A stretch of DNA of 34,525 nt from assembly GCA_034439655.1 (NCBI GenBank), contig JAWXAU010000079.1, forward strand, positions 1 to 34,525, written 5' to 3'. This DNA comes from Bacteroidota bacterium (lineage in GTDB: Bacteria; Bacteroidota; Bacteroidia; UKL13-3). The notes under the pieces were generated by a model. That model had not been told where the DNA came from. It ran no database searches and saw only the letters and a program-made list of their open reading frames with translations. Position numbers and translations under genes: made by a program. Positions within the stretch are counted from its first letter, which is position 1; each line of letters starts with the position of its first letter. Shown here in pieces: positions 23,743 to 33,941 of this stretch.

Positions 23743-26565
23743 ATGATTTTCACAAAATTTAACAAACATATAGCAGCCCTTTCAGTTGCACTCATTATTG
23801 GAACCCTATGCATGGCACAGGCCACACTGGTAGAAGAAGTAAAAGCACAGCCCGGTAAAACAGTTATCCCCTACAAAAAGTATAAACTCAAAAACGGACT
23901 TACTATTATAGTCCACGAAGACCACAGTGACCCGATGGTGCACGTGGATGTTACCTATCACGTGGGCTCAGCACGCGAAGAAATAGGCAAATCGGGCTTC
24001 GCACATTTCTTTGAGCACATGATGTTTCAAGGTAGTGAGCATGTGGGCGACGAGATGCATTTTAAATATATAAGTGAGGCAGGTGGAAATTTGAACGGAA
24101 CTACCAATCGTGACCGCACAAATTATTTTGAAACATTACCCAAAGATTATTTGGAAATGGCCCTGTGGCTCGAAAGTGACCGCATGGGTTTCTTGTTAGA
24201 TTCGGTTACCAAACAAAAATTTGAAGTACAAAGATCCACAGTAAAAAATGAGCGTGGTCAGCGTTATGACAATGTTCCTTATGGCTTAGTGGGCGAGTTT
24301 TCGGCAAAGAATTTTTATCCTTATGGACATCCTTATAGTTGGCTCACCATTGGTTATGTGGAAGAATTGAATGCCGTAGATGAGAATGATTTGAAACGTT
24401 TTTTTATGCGTTGGTATGGCCCCAACAATGCTACACTTACAGTAGGTGGCGATGTGAGCACAGACCAAGTTATAAAACTTGCAGAAAAATATTTTGGTAC
24501 GATTAATCAATGTCCTACAGTGGGAAAAGCTCCTATTGATGTGCCACAGCTCGCAGCCGACAGACATGTAAATATGGAAGATAATATCCGTTTTCCGCAA
24601 CTGAGTATTATATATCCAGGTATACCGATGGGTCATCCCGATGAGGCAGCACTCGATGTATTATGTCATATATTAAGTAATGGAAGAGGTTCGTTTATGT
24701 ATCGTAATTTTATAAAACCACAAAAAGCCATGACTGCCAATGTAGGTTCGTATACTTATGAGCTTTCGGGCGAGATAACATTTACCGTAAGAACGATGCC
24801 GGGTGCTTCATTGGTAAGTATGGACTCTTTATTGAATGCAACTTTAAACGAATTTGATATATATAAACCCAATAACGATGATTTGAATCGTGCAGTAAAC
24901 GAATATGAAAATAGTATATTAAAATCATTGGGAAGTGTGAGCAGCAAAGTATCACGATTGGCTTCGTATCAAACATTTTTGGGCAACCCCAATATGATAG
25001 GAGAGGAGTTATCAGCATATCATAAAGTAACTGCCAATGATGTAAAACGCGTTTTCAATCAATATATAAAAGGCAAACATAAACTAGTTGTGAGCACCGT
25101 GCCCAAAGGTAAAAAAGAATTAAGTGCAGCTCCCGATGATTATATAGTGGACTCGGCAGGATATATAAAACCCAAAGACCAGTATTCAGGCATTAAATAT
25201 TTAAAAGCTAAGGATATTTTTGACCGTAACAAAAAACCAAATAGTAGTGCGGGATTAAATCCACCACATGATATTAATTACTGGCAAACAACTATTCCAA
25301 ATAATATACCTGTATATGGAATTACAAATACCGAATTGCCTTTTGTTAACTTTAGGGTAGCTATGAAGGGAGGGCATTTACTCGACGGATATGATACCAG
25401 CAAAAATGGTTTGGCCAATATTACGGCGGCCATGCTCAACGAATCAACTTTAAAACATAGTGCTGAAGAATTAAGTAATATGATAGAGGTGACAGGTTCT
25501 TCTATATCATTTAATGCAAGTGGCGAATATATAACTTTGGATATAGAATGTCAGAAAAAATACTTACCTGAAGTAACCCGCATTGCCATCGAAAAAATAA
25601 TGGAACCTAAATTTGATCTAGCTGATTTTTCGAGGGTTAAAAACCGATTGATGGAATCAATTGCCAACCAAAGTACTCAAGCCACCACCATGGCTTCGCA
25701 GTTATTTGCAAAATTGGTATATGGTCCCAATAATATCAACGCACTTCCAGCCGATGGAACAGTTGCCAGTTTAAAAAATATAACTATAGATGATGTAAAA
25801 GATTTTTACAAAAAGTATTTAAACTCATCCAACATGTATATAACCGTGGTGGGCGATATCGAACAACCAAATGCACTGCAAGCTTTGGCATTTGTGAGAA
25901 TGTTGCCAAGCACAAACTATGATATGCCCGCCACGCCCAAAGAATATCAAACACAAAAAACAAAACTATATTTAATTGACAAACCCGGAGCTGCACAAAG
26001 TGAAATAAGAGTGGGTTACTTAGCTTTGCCTTATGACGCTTATGGGGTATATTATAAATGTACGGTGATGAATTACGTATTGGGTGGAGCCTTTAACTCG
26101 CGTATCAATTTGAACTTGCGTGAAAAAAATGGGTGGACTTATGGAGCCCGCTCTAGCTTTAGTGGGGGCAGTACTGCCGGACCTTTTTCAGTATCGGCTG
26201 GAGTGAAGAAAAATGCGACCGACTCAGCCATTCTTGAAATAATAAAAGAACTTGAACACTATAAGCAACAAGGTATTACCATAGAAGAAATGAACTTTAC
26301 CAAAAACGCGTTGATGAATGCCGAAGATTTGAAATACGAAACCAATGGTGCAAAGTTGGGCTATTTAAATACCGTTGCCACCTATAACCTCACGCCGCAG
26401 TTTATGATGCAAAAATTTCAAACTTTGCAGCAACTTAGCGAATCTGCTATCACCCGTTTAGCAGGTGAGTATTTGCCCGTTGACCAAATGTATATAGTAG
26501 TGGTGGGAGATAAGAAAACGATACTGCCAGGTTTGGAGAAATTGGGGTATGAGATAGTAGAGTGA
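23743..26565 (+). CDS. M16 family zinc metallopeptidase, two-domain, exported, 940 aa
   Basis: An insulinase/pitrilysin-type peptidase with a signal peptide (AALSVALIIGTLCMAQ). The first half carries the inverted zinc motif H88-F-F-E-H92 and the downstream glutamate in VKNERGQRYDN (E170), so it is catalytic. The second half, from about residue 490, has no HxxEH motif but keeps the R...Y pair in NLREKNGWTYGARSSFSGG that completes M16 active sites. The full-length fusion of an active and an inactive M16 unit is usual for periplasmic Bacteroidota members that degrade peptides. It is transcribed alone, with a strong terminator at 26601-26632. The sequence is uninterrupted. Confidence 0.95.
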   Translation: MIFTKFNKHIAALSVALIIGTLCMAQATLVEEVKAQPGKTVIPYKKYKLKNGLTIIVHEDHSDPMVHVDVTYHVGSAREEIGKSGFAHFFEHMMFQGSEHVGDEMHFKYISEAGGNLNGTTNRDRTNYFETLPKDYLEMALWLESDRMGFLLDSVTKQKFEVQRSTVKNERGQRYDNVPYGLVGEFSAKNFYPYGHPYSWLTIGYVEELNAVDENDLKRFFMRWYGPNNATLTVGGDVSTDQVIKLAEKYFGTINQCPTVGKAPIDVPQLAADRHVNMEDNIRFPQLSIIYPGIPMGHPDEAALDVLCHILSNGRGSFMYRNFIKPQKAMTANVGSYTYELSGEITFTVRTMPGASLVSMDSLLNATLNEFDIYKPNNDDLNRAVNEYENSILKSLGSVSSKVSRLASYQTFLGNPNMIGEELSAYHKVTANDVKRVFNQYIKGKHKLVVSTVPKGKKELSAAPDDYIVDSAGYIKPKDQYSGIKYLKAKDIFDRNKKPNSSAGLNPPHDINYWQTTIPNNIPVYGITNTELPFVNFRVAMKGGHLLDGYDTSKNGLANITAAMLNESTLKHSAEELSNMIEVTGSSISFNASGEYITLDIECQKKYLPEVTRIAIEKIMEPKFDLADFSRVKNRLMESIANQSTQATTMASQLFAKLVYGPNNINALPADGTVASLKNITIDDVKDFYKKYLNSSNMYITVVGDIEQPNALQALAFVRMLPSTNYDMPATPKEYQTQKTKLYLIDKPGAAQSEIRVGYLALPYDAYGVYYKCTVMNYVLGGAFNSRINLNLREKNGWTYGARSSFSGGSTAGPFSVSAGVKKNATDSAILEIIKELEHYKQQGITIEEMNFTKNALMNAEDLKYETNGAKLGYLNTVATYNLTPQFMMQKFQTLQQLSESAITRLAGEYLPVDQMYIVVVGDKKTILPGLEKLGYEIVE

Positions 26566-26600
26566 TGGTTATCTTTGCATAGCTAAATTATTTAAATATA

Positions 26601-26632
26601 AGCAGCGTATACTCACCATACGCTGCTTTTTT
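26601..26632 (+). terminator. Rho-independent terminator of the M16 gene
   Basis: AGCAGCGTAT (26601-26610), loop ACTCACC, ATACGCTGCT (26618-26627), then five T's and a further T-rich run. A perfect 10-bp GC-containing stem with a T-tract makes this the clearest terminator in the window. Confidence 0.85.
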
Positions 26633-26638
26633 AATTTT

Positions 26639-27107
26639 TTATTCTTTTACAATTTTAAAAGATTTATGATACCTTCCATTCTCTATTTTTAGAAAGTAAA
26701 TTCCGTAACTCCTCGATTATATATATTATAATGTTTCCGCAATAATTCATAGCTATAAGTTGCGGTGGCCATGACTTATTGTTTAGAGTATGATAATCAT
26801 TAACCCCCAATAAGGTTATTCTGTTTCTATCAACTATACATTTTACAATTTCAGAATTAAAATTAGAAGACAAAAAATGCTTTTTATTTATTGTATTCCC
26901 ATATTTATCTAATATATATATAATAGAACGTTGGGTTCTTAAAAATGTGGGGACGTATATATTCCCCACACTGTCAAAATCAAAAGCCCCTTCAGTCATG
27001 TGGTCACTGGGATAATCTTTGATAAGCTTTACCCATTTCTGGGGTTGCTGGGCATAGCTGCTTATGCTTATCAAAGTTATAACACAAACATAAATAGATT
27101 TATTCAT
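26639..27107 (-). pseudogene. Remnant of a T9SS-secreted protein: signal peptide joined out of frame to sorting tail
   Basis: ATG 27107 opens a signal peptide (YVCVITLISISSYAQ) followed by an N-terminal part of a secreted protein (EGAFDFDSVGNIYVPTF, IYILDKYGNTINKKHF). After about 125 residues the text degenerates and stops at 26664. In another frame, just after about 26715, the same DNA reads SYGIYFLKIENGRYHKSFK followed by IVKE and a stop at 26639. This is the characteristic end of a type A T9SS sorting domain. So the head and tail of a cargo gene survive, with the middle deleted and the frame lost. An in-frame ATG at 27137 adds ten residues before the signal and is less likely. The translated product would lack the sorting signal. 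Confidence 0.72.
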
Positions 27108-27481
27108 TATTCTTTGTATATAAGCGTATAACAACATGCATTTCCATTCTTAAATACCACAGCATAATAATACCCTGCTGTAAAATTACCCGTATCTGGC
27201 GTTATGGTCGTACTTGAATTGGGTGACACATTTGACAACTGCGAATATACTTGATAAGCTTGTAAATCTACAATCTTAACCACTATGTCTGCGTCATAAC
27301 TATCTGCGTTATTAATAGTTAATCCAATATTATTGCCAAAAGGGTTAGGGCTTGCGTTTATACTTAAAGAGCAACTATCGTACACAGTAGTATCATTACT
27401 ATAATCATACTGCCAAGCTGCAGGCGGGTAAAAAGCAAAAAGTTCCATTGTATCACTAGAATCATTTAACAAAAGCGACAT
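27107..27481 (-). pseudogene. C-terminal remnant of another T9SS cargo protein
   Basis: The last 80 or so codons are a type A sorting domain: ASPNPFGNNIGLTI opens it, VVKIVDLQAYQVYSQ forms the middle, and GYYYAVVFKNGNACCYTLIYKE closes it. The frame is open upstream only to a TAA at 27560-27562 (the stretch just before 27481 reads SGAAQSLY), with no signal peptide and no catalytic or adhesive domain. Its stop overlaps the next start as TAATG, so the two cargo genes once formed an operon. I read it as a 5'-truncated gene. The ATG at 27481 is simply the first in frame. Confidence 0.65.
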
Positions 27482-27860
27482 ATATAAACTTTGGGCTGCT
27501 CCGCTTATAGTTTTAAGGGTATCAAGAAATTTGCAAGAAACAAACAGCTCAACAAAATTTTAAACGGAGAAGTTATTATTAATGCACTGAAACAAGGGAA
27601 TACTGAAATTAAAGAATTATCTATCATTATTGATAAGATACTAAATAGCCAGTTGTTATAAAAACAATAGTCATCCTCAAAATCACCGTAAAATAAAATC
27701 ACCCCACTTTGTAAGAAATTTTATCCAACTTAATTTTTTGTGTAGTACATTTCGCAGCAATAGTAGTAACAAAAATAGGAGGATAATTATTGGCACATTT
27801 TTACTTTTGCTGTTGCCTTAAAGCAACCATTTTCTCTGTTTTGGGCTCTACTAATAACAC
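27482..27860. other. Gene-poor gap with one short plus-strand frame
   Basis: This 379-base stretch lies between the cargo remnant and the adhesin. Its left part is the degraded 5' end of the remnant. On the plus strand, codons from 27488 to 27661 stay open without a start, and from 27521 they read plausibly as protein (KKFARNKQLNKILNGEVI, then LKQGNTEIKELSIIIDKI). This is about 45 residues of a helical C-terminus I cannot identify. It could be a fragment of a lost gene or chance. To the right is an AATCACC direct repeat, then the adhesin's upstream region with a GTTGC-N6-GCAAC hairpin (27813-27828). Confidence 0.4.
27802..27809 (+). promoter_or_regulatory. Candidate -7 box for the giant adhesin
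   Basis: TACTTTTG fits TAnnTTTG, 51 bases before the ATG at 27861. The nearest TTG upstream (27790-27792) is too close, so only the -7 element is supported. The predicted leader of about 45 bases would contain a GTTGC/GCAAC hairpin. Confidence 0.35.
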
Positions 27861-30800
27861 ATGAATAAGAGCACACAACACCATACGAGCAATTTGGCGT
27901 GTTTCACCATTTTGGTGTTCCTGTTCTTGGGGCAATATGTACTTGCCCAAGTACCTGCAAACGATGACTGCTCTAAATCCGAAGTACTTACCATCGGTAA
28001 TAATGGATTTGCCCTTGCCACTATTTCTTCAAGCAATGTGGACATGACAAATGCCACTATTCAACAGGGAGAGAATTTTCACAGCATCCAAAAAAGCAGT
28101 AATAATAATGTAAAGTCAGTGTGGTTTAAGTTCACCATACCTACCGCCCGATCCATCAATTTAAAATTGAACCAAGTGGGCAATACCATTCCACAAAGTG
28201 ATGCAGGTATTACAACTTACTTTACAAGCAATTGCTTGCCCGCAGTAAGTACCGTGGACAGTTCTAACCTTACCCCGCTCGATAAGTTTGGCAGCACCTC
28301 TACCTCCTGCTCTTACCCGGGTACTTATCTGGTGCAAATTTCTGCCAAGAACGGCGTTAAAGGTAAAATATATATTGAGCTCACCTTGTCGGAACCGGGT
28401 GTATTGAATAGTTATGATATGATGGCAAAGGCATATTCGTTCGGCACGATATCTACTGCTAGCAAATTTATAAGTCACGATATTGGCTGCGAGAGTATAG
28501 AAGACCAACTTGAATATTGCCAGGCATTGGGCAATGAAGCAAAAACATTTACCCAAAGCAGTTGGTACACTTTTTACACCCCATCCTATATAGATTTTTT
28601 GAGGGTGAATACTTCTTGGGTCAATAATGGTAACAAAGACAGCCGCATCGTTTATCGCTTGTATGAAGGCGATGCAAAAACCAGCAGCCTAGGTTCACTT
28701 AGTTTGGTTGATGGTTGCAAAATAAGTACAACAGGAGATGGGAAATATGATTACTTATGTACCATAAAACCCAATACCGTATATAGTGTACAGTTATTGT
28801 TTTACAGTTATCAGTCGGGCACAGTAAAGCTCGATGTAACCATGCTGGGCAAAGCTGCCAGCCAAGCACCGGTTCCTGTAGTGGGGCAAATGGCATCATC
28901 GAATAAATTGGGCGTTATTACCAGTAATATGGCAACTACTAAAAAATTGACCGATTATATGGGTTGCAATTCACGCCTGAGTTTAGCAGCAAATACTTGT
29001 GGCGATGTGAACCCTTTGAATGGTTATAAAAACAGTTCTGGAGATAACCTTAATCTTGCAACCTGGCTCACTTTCGAGCTAGATGTAGATGCAAGTGTAG
29101 CGATAACCCTTGCCCACTGGGGCCATACTTGCAATTTTATATATGGTAGATTATTCCGCAAGGATGCAGGTGCCGATTGCAGCTCAGGCCCAAGCTTGAG
29201 CGACTTAGAAATTGAATTTAGCAGCGACACAAAATTTCCTTGTTTGGCACGTGGTAAATATTCATTGCAAGTGTTGGGTATACTAAGCAGCGACCCAATG
29301 AATTGTGGCAATGCACTGGGAGACCAACTAGAAATTACAATCAACACTGTGCCCTTGCCTATCAATAATTATGGGCTTGCACAAGCGGGTAAAATTGACA
29401 ATATAAATAACTTTAATGCAATAAAGTATGATAGTCTTTACAGTTCCAATATCGGGTCGTTCGATTGTACGGATAATGTGTTACCGGAGTCGAACCCCTG
29501 TTCTAATAATTACACCAAAGCACTCTACCGTCGCTTTAATATTGCCGATGCCGATGCTGATGGGGTGAACGATAGTATGTATATAACATTAACCAGGCTT
29601 TCTTTGTCAGCTTTTGGTTATTTCGACGATTATAAAATATATAGTGGCGATGCAAATGCCTTGGCTGTTTCGCAAAATAAATTTTCGGCGGGGCAAGTTT
29701 TGAGTGGCCTCAATTCACTATATCATTGTATGCAAACACCACAGAACAATAGCTTTTGCTTGTTGCCAGGCCCACATACGGTAGCCACTTTTGGGTTTAA
29801 AAATAATGTGAGCGATTCGGACAAGATTAGAATGAGAGTATATAGAAAAATTAAAAGCCGTTTCAATAATCCCAATACTCCCGATACTACATGGGGAGAT
29901 ATAAATACGTTGCCAATTGAACAAAAAATAATGGCGATATCCGATACAGTCACTTGTGTAGATAATCCAGCTACCATTGATAACTTAACCCCTTGCAACG
30001 ATTTTACTAAATTATTCTATCGGGTATTTACAGTGAGCAAATATACGGTTGCACGATTCTCACCACTTAATGAAAGTAGTCATAAGCTCAGACTGTTTAC
30101 GGGCGATTGCAGGAATGGTCTCAATACACTCAAGTATTATAAAGATTCAGCAGGCAAATGGGGCTGCGATACGCCTATTCGCATACATTATTGCTACCCA
30201 CTTCCACCGGGCACTTACACATTGGTTTCCTATTTATCGGGAAAAGGTTATAATAGAAACGATATTACCGATGAGAACAAGGTTACCCGAGCTACCAATG
30301 TGTATGCATATATATATGATACTCCCAAGCCGCCCAGATACGACTATCCTTATAAGGCCAATACTACAAATTATAGTAAGAAACCCTTCGATTTAAAAGC
30401 TGGTGGGTTGGGCTATCAGCAAGATATATCGCAGGATTATCCTTTGGATACAGAGTACTTTAATTGTAATAATAATTTACCTTATAAAGTGCATCCCACT
30501 ACCTGGTTTTGCAACGATAGAATGAACCGAACGGCTTATTATGTTTTCAATATAAAACAGGAATCATATCTCACCTTAAAAAATACAAATACCACCAATA
30601 TTAGTTATACAGTATATGCACGAATATATAATTTCGATGTACGCAAAGACTCAAGCCGGATGGCTACCGACTCGGCATTGCAGCCATGTATGATAGCAGA
30701 TAATTATATACAAATTTGCAAAATGCAAGCTGGCACTTATACGATACTTTTCAATGTGAGCGATTCGATGATAGGCGATTCTTTAATGTTTTCAGCTTAT

Positions 30801-33800
30801 GTAAGCACGGTACCTTATTCACGTTTCGACCATGCAAATTTGGCTTACGATTTTGGCAATATACCTGGAGACGGAAATTTTTACGACCGTAAGCAAGGGG
30901 ATTCGACTTATTTGAAAACCCATGCAGCAAGCTTCGACTTTTTTAACTGTACCACAGGTGCTAGTGCTAACGACCCCGGTGCCGACAAATATACTGGCAT
31001 CTACGATCCCTCTGTTTCATATCCTATACAGAACAATAGAATAAGATATAATACACCACCCAATATGCAAAATGCCATCAGACGTAATTTGTGGTATACT
31101 TTCACCGTGGGAGGAGCAGGCAGGATAAAAGTATATTGTTATGAAAAACCAGATCCAAATCGCTCAGCAGGATTGGGGAAAATATTTAAAATATATAAAA
31201 GCAATATAAATGGGGCTATACCTTTTACACAATTGCAAAAAACGGGGAAAGTCGATTCTACTATCTTTCAAGGACTTTCTGAAGTAGCCAATAATATAGG
31301 TTCTAACGATAGTTTGCTGCCTACTGCCGGTTTTTTATTCAATACTTGTAGCGATACTTTGCTCACCAGATATTATATAGTGGTCGATCAAGCAGCAACG
31401 CAAGTATATCCAAACGATTGGGTGGAGCTTTCCGTAAAATATGATAGTATAAATTCTTATTTGCCCAATAACGATCATTATATAAATGCCAATGTGATAA
31501 ATGGTTTAAAGCAGTTTAAACCTCCATATAAAGATTCGGCATTGAGCAATGGAATTTTCGAAGGCTTTTATAGCTCTATTGACTGTGCCACCAAAGCAAG
31601 TACTGACCAAAATCTTTGTGGCAATCAAACAGTTTGGTATCGATTTGATGTGGGCCAAGGTAAAAAATTGAGGTGGAATTACGACTTGGTAAATATTGAT
31701 ACCAATAGTAGGATTACCTTGAGTTGGAATGAAGATATCAAACTTTATAAAGAAATAGTAAAAGGAGATTCCACTTCCACTGGGCTTGTGGAGCAAATAA
31801 GTTATAGCACAGCTAATTTGTTGGGCAAAGACTGGCAACTAACCTGTGCTACATCGGGTCGTTACTATATCATGTTCACAGGGTGTAATCATATTTTTTT
31901 ACGAAGATATTTACCCAGAATTTGGCTCGACAATGACCAAGGAGATTATTGTAGCGACCCTATAGATATTAATATAAGTGGTGCGGGAACAGCACTGGGC
32001 AAAACGGATGTATCATGCCATACATCGGGCGATTCGTATGGTGAAGACGGTTCCAATATGGGTTGTTTATATCCTATTGATTCAGGATATAAAACCACTT
32101 GGTTCAAGGTAAATATGTCGTCTACCAATAAAATGGATATGTCGTTTGCACTCGCCAATAAAACAACTGCGTCGTCTACTTTAATTCGGTATCGAATATT
32201 ATATGGTACTTGCGATGCAATGACTCCAGGCCCATGCAATGTGAGTGCATTCACCAAATTCACACTTAACTGCATGACCACAGGTGTATATTATGTGCAA
32301 GTGCAAAGCCCCGCCGATGCCCGTGGCGATGTTGAACTTTTGGTTACCTCTGTGCTTACGGCTGTTCCCAATTGCTCGCCCATCAATCCCGATTTGCCTG
32401 TGGCCGATTTTGAAGTAGAAAAAAATTGCAATTACCAACCTATTAAATTTAAAAACCATTCCACAGCCGGCACTATAATGAAATATAGTTGGGATTTTGG
32501 TTATAATAATTTAAAAGATACTGCCAAAAATCCACTGGTTTTTTATCCCATCACCCATAAAATTGATAGTTATACAGTTACCCTGAAAGTAACCAACACA
32601 AAAAATAAATTGGATAGTATCATCTCGAAAAAAGTGATATTATATCCTGTGCCCACCGCTGCTTTTGTTAGCAATGCAGGCTGTGCCGAACTAGCGGTAC
32701 AGTTTACTGACAGTAGCAATTATAATATGATAAACATTGCCAATCGCATTTGGGATTTTGGAGATACCCTTACTTCTAATGCTATAAACCCAGTACATCC
32801 CTATGCAGATTTTGGAACCAAAAATGTTTCCTTGATTATTATATCCGATCATGGTTGCACCGATACTGCTCTGCAAACTATTACGATAAACCCACCGCCA
32901 CATGCCGCATTTACTTCAAGAACGGTATGCTTGGGCGATACTATATTTTTTAATGAAACAAGTTCCATATCAGCAGGAAATATAATAACTTGGGATTGGG
33001 ATTATGGCGATGGTATACAAGAAACTATTACAAATAATAACTATAGTTCACCCTATCATATATATAATAGTTCAGGTAGTTTTTTAGTGAGCTTAAAAGT
33101 TACCTCCGATTCTGGCTGTAGTGATTTGCTAAGCCAATTGGCCATAGTAGGCGAGTACCCTGTGCCACTATTGATAGCCGACAGCCCCATTTGTTTGAAG
33201 TCTCCAGCAAACTTCTACGATTTTTCCACCATTAATAACGATTCCATTATGTCTTGGCTATGGAACTTTGGCGATGGCACTTCTTCTAAACTTAAAAACC
33301 CAACACATATTTTTAAGAAGGAAGGTTTATATAGTATAGGTTTAAAGGTAATCTCATCAATAGGGTGTAGCACCGATACTATATATATAGATAGGGTGAT
33401 TGTACACCCACGGCCTAAAAGTAACTTTAGTTTAGCACCCGATTCCGTTTCGTTTTTTACACCCACCATTACTTTCACCAATAATTCTGTTGGAGCCGAT
33501 ACTTATATATGGTACTTTGGCAATGGAGATTCCACTACCGATATAAACCCTATATATGATTATACTGATACGGGACGATATCGCGTAAAACTTATTTCTG
33601 TAAATACATTTGGCTGCAAAGATTCCTCCTTTGGGCGATTATTTATCTCGCCCGATTTTACGTTCTTTATGCCCAATACTTTCACGCCCAATGGGCAAGG
33701 GCCAGCAATTAATGAAACCTATGGGCCAGAGGGTGTTTTTAAAGGCATTGCTCAATTTAATATGCATATATACAATAGATGGGGTCAAGAAATGTTCGTG

Positions 33801-33941
33801 TCCCATCATATCACCCAGCGTTGGGATGGCACCTACCACGGTAAGCCTTGCCAGCAGGATTTATATATATATAGAATTACCTATGTCGACTATTTCAAAC
33901 AAGAGCAAAACAAGGCGGGAAAAGTGTATTTGTTGAGGTAG
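27861..33941 (+). CDS. Giant T9SS-secreted adhesin with PKD repeats, 2026 aa
   Basis: The signal peptide (CFTILVFLFLGQYVLAQ) is followed by about 1480 residues of repeated beta-rich modules of 130-200 residues. Many begin near a Cys (NDDCSKSEVL, YCSDPIDINIS) and contain a W-F/Y-T-F or W-F-K strand (SVWFKFTIP, SSWYTFYTP, TVWYRFDVG, TTWFKVNMS), like pre-peptidase-type domains. Five PKD domains follow at about residues 1513, 1598, 1679, 1767 and 1852 (motifs SWDFGY, IWDFGD, WDYGDG, LWNFGDG, WYFGNG). The end (from about 1936, FMPNTFTPNGQGPAINE to the final KVYLLR) is the gliding-motility-associated, type B T9SS sorting domain. The product is expected at the cell surface or secreted, for attachment or gliding. 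The frame is intact over 6 kb. No partner PorP/SprF-like gene is adjacent. Confidence 0.93.
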   Translation: MNKSTQHHTSNLACFTILVFLFLGQYVLAQVPANDDCSKSEVLTIGNNGFALATISSSNVDMTNATIQQGENFHSIQKSSNNNVKSVWFKFTIPTARSINLKLNQVGNTIPQSDAGITTYFTSNCLPAVSTVDSSNLTPLDKFGSTSTSCSYPGTYLVQISAKNGVKGKIYIELTLSEPGVLNSYDMMAKAYSFGTISTASKFISHDIGCESIEDQLEYCQALGNEAKTFTQSSWYTFYTPSYIDFLRVNTSWVNNGNKDSRIVYRLYEGDAKTSSLGSLSLVDGCKISTTGDGKYDYLCTIKPNTVYSVQLLFYSYQSGTVKLDVTMLGKAASQAPVPVVGQMASSNKLGVITSNMATTKKLTDYMGCNSRLSLAANTCGDVNPLNGYKNSSGDNLNLATWLTFELDVDASVAITLAHWGHTCNFIYGRLFRKDAGADCSSGPSLSDLEIEFSSDTKFPCLARGKYSLQVLGILSSDPMNCGNALGDQLEITINTVPLPINNYGLAQAGKIDNINNFNAIKYDSLYSSNIGSFDCTDNVLPESNPCSNNYTKALYRRFNIADADADGVNDSMYITLTRLSLSAFGYFDDYKIYSGDANALAVSQNKFSAGQVLSGLNSLYHCMQTPQNNSFCLLPGPHTVATFGFKNNVSDSDKIRMRVYRKIKSRFNNPNTPDTTWGDINTLPIEQKIMAISDTVTCVDNPATIDNLTPCNDFTKLFYRVFTVSKYTVARFSPLNESSHKLRLFTGDCRNGLNTLKYYKDSAGKWGCDTPIRIHYCYPLPPGTYTLVSYLSGKGYNRNDITDENKVTRATNVYAYIYDTPKPPRYDYPYKANTTNYSKKPFDLKAGGLGYQQDISQDYPLDTEYFNCNNNLPYKVHPTTWFCNDRMNRTAYYVFNIKQESYLTLKNTNTTNISYTVYARIYNFDVRKDSSRMATDSALQPCMIADNYIQICKMQAGTYTILFNVSDSMIGDSLMFSAYVSTVPYSRFDHANLAYDFGNIPGDGNFYDRKQGDSTYLKTHAASFDFFNCTTGASANDPGADKYTGIYDPSVSYPIQNNRIRYNTPPNMQNAIRRNLWYTFTVGGAGRIKVYCYEKPDPNRSAGLGKIFKIYKSNINGAIPFTQLQKTGKVDSTIFQGLSEVANNIGSNDSLLPTAGFLFNTCSDTLLTRYYIVVDQAATQVYPNDWVELSVKYDSINSYLPNNDHYINANVINGLKQFKPPYKDSALSNGIFEGFYSSIDCATKASTDQNLCGNQTVWYRFDVGQGKKLRWNYDLVNIDTNSRITLSWNEDIKLYKEIVKGDSTSTGLVEQISYSTANLLGKDWQLTCATSGRYYIMFTGCNHIFLRRYLPRIWLDNDQGDYCSDPIDINISGAGTALGKTDVSCHTSGDSYGEDGSNMGCLYPIDSGYKTTWFKVNMSSTNKMDMSFALANKTTASSTLIRYRILYGTCDAMTPGPCNVSAFTKFTLNCMTTGVYYVQVQSPADARGDVELLVTSVLTAVPNCSPINPDLPVADFEVEKNCNYQPIKFKNHSTAGTIMKYSWDFGYNNLKDTAKNPLVFYPITHKIDSYTVTLKVTNTKNKLDSIISKKVILYPVPTAAFVSNAGCAELAVQFTDSSNYNMINIANRIWDFGDTLTSNAINPVHPYADFGTKNVSLIIISDHGCTDTALQTITINPPPHAAFTSRTVCLGDTIFFNETSSISAGNIITWDWDYGDGIQETITNNNYSSPYHIYNSSGSFLVSLKVTSDSGCSDLLSQLAIVGEYPVPLLIADSPICLKSPANFYDFSTINNDSIMSWLWNFGDGTSSKLKNPTHIFKKEGLYSIGLKVISSIGCSTDTIYIDRVIVHPRPKSNFSLAPDSVSFFTPTITFTNNSVGADTYIWYFGNGDSTTDINPIYDYTDTGRYRVKLISVNTFGCKDSSFGRLFISPDFTFFMPNTFTPNGQGPAINETYGPEGVFKGIAQFNMHIYNRWGQEMFVSHHITQRWDGTYHGKPCQQDLYIYRITYVDYFKQEQNKAGKVYLLR

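Noticed and set aside
27505-27702. A small hydrophobic minus-strand protein upstream of the adhesin
   Set aside because: Its hydrophobicity is the reverse-complement effect of a lysine-rich plus-strand frame, and no promoter or family signal supports it.
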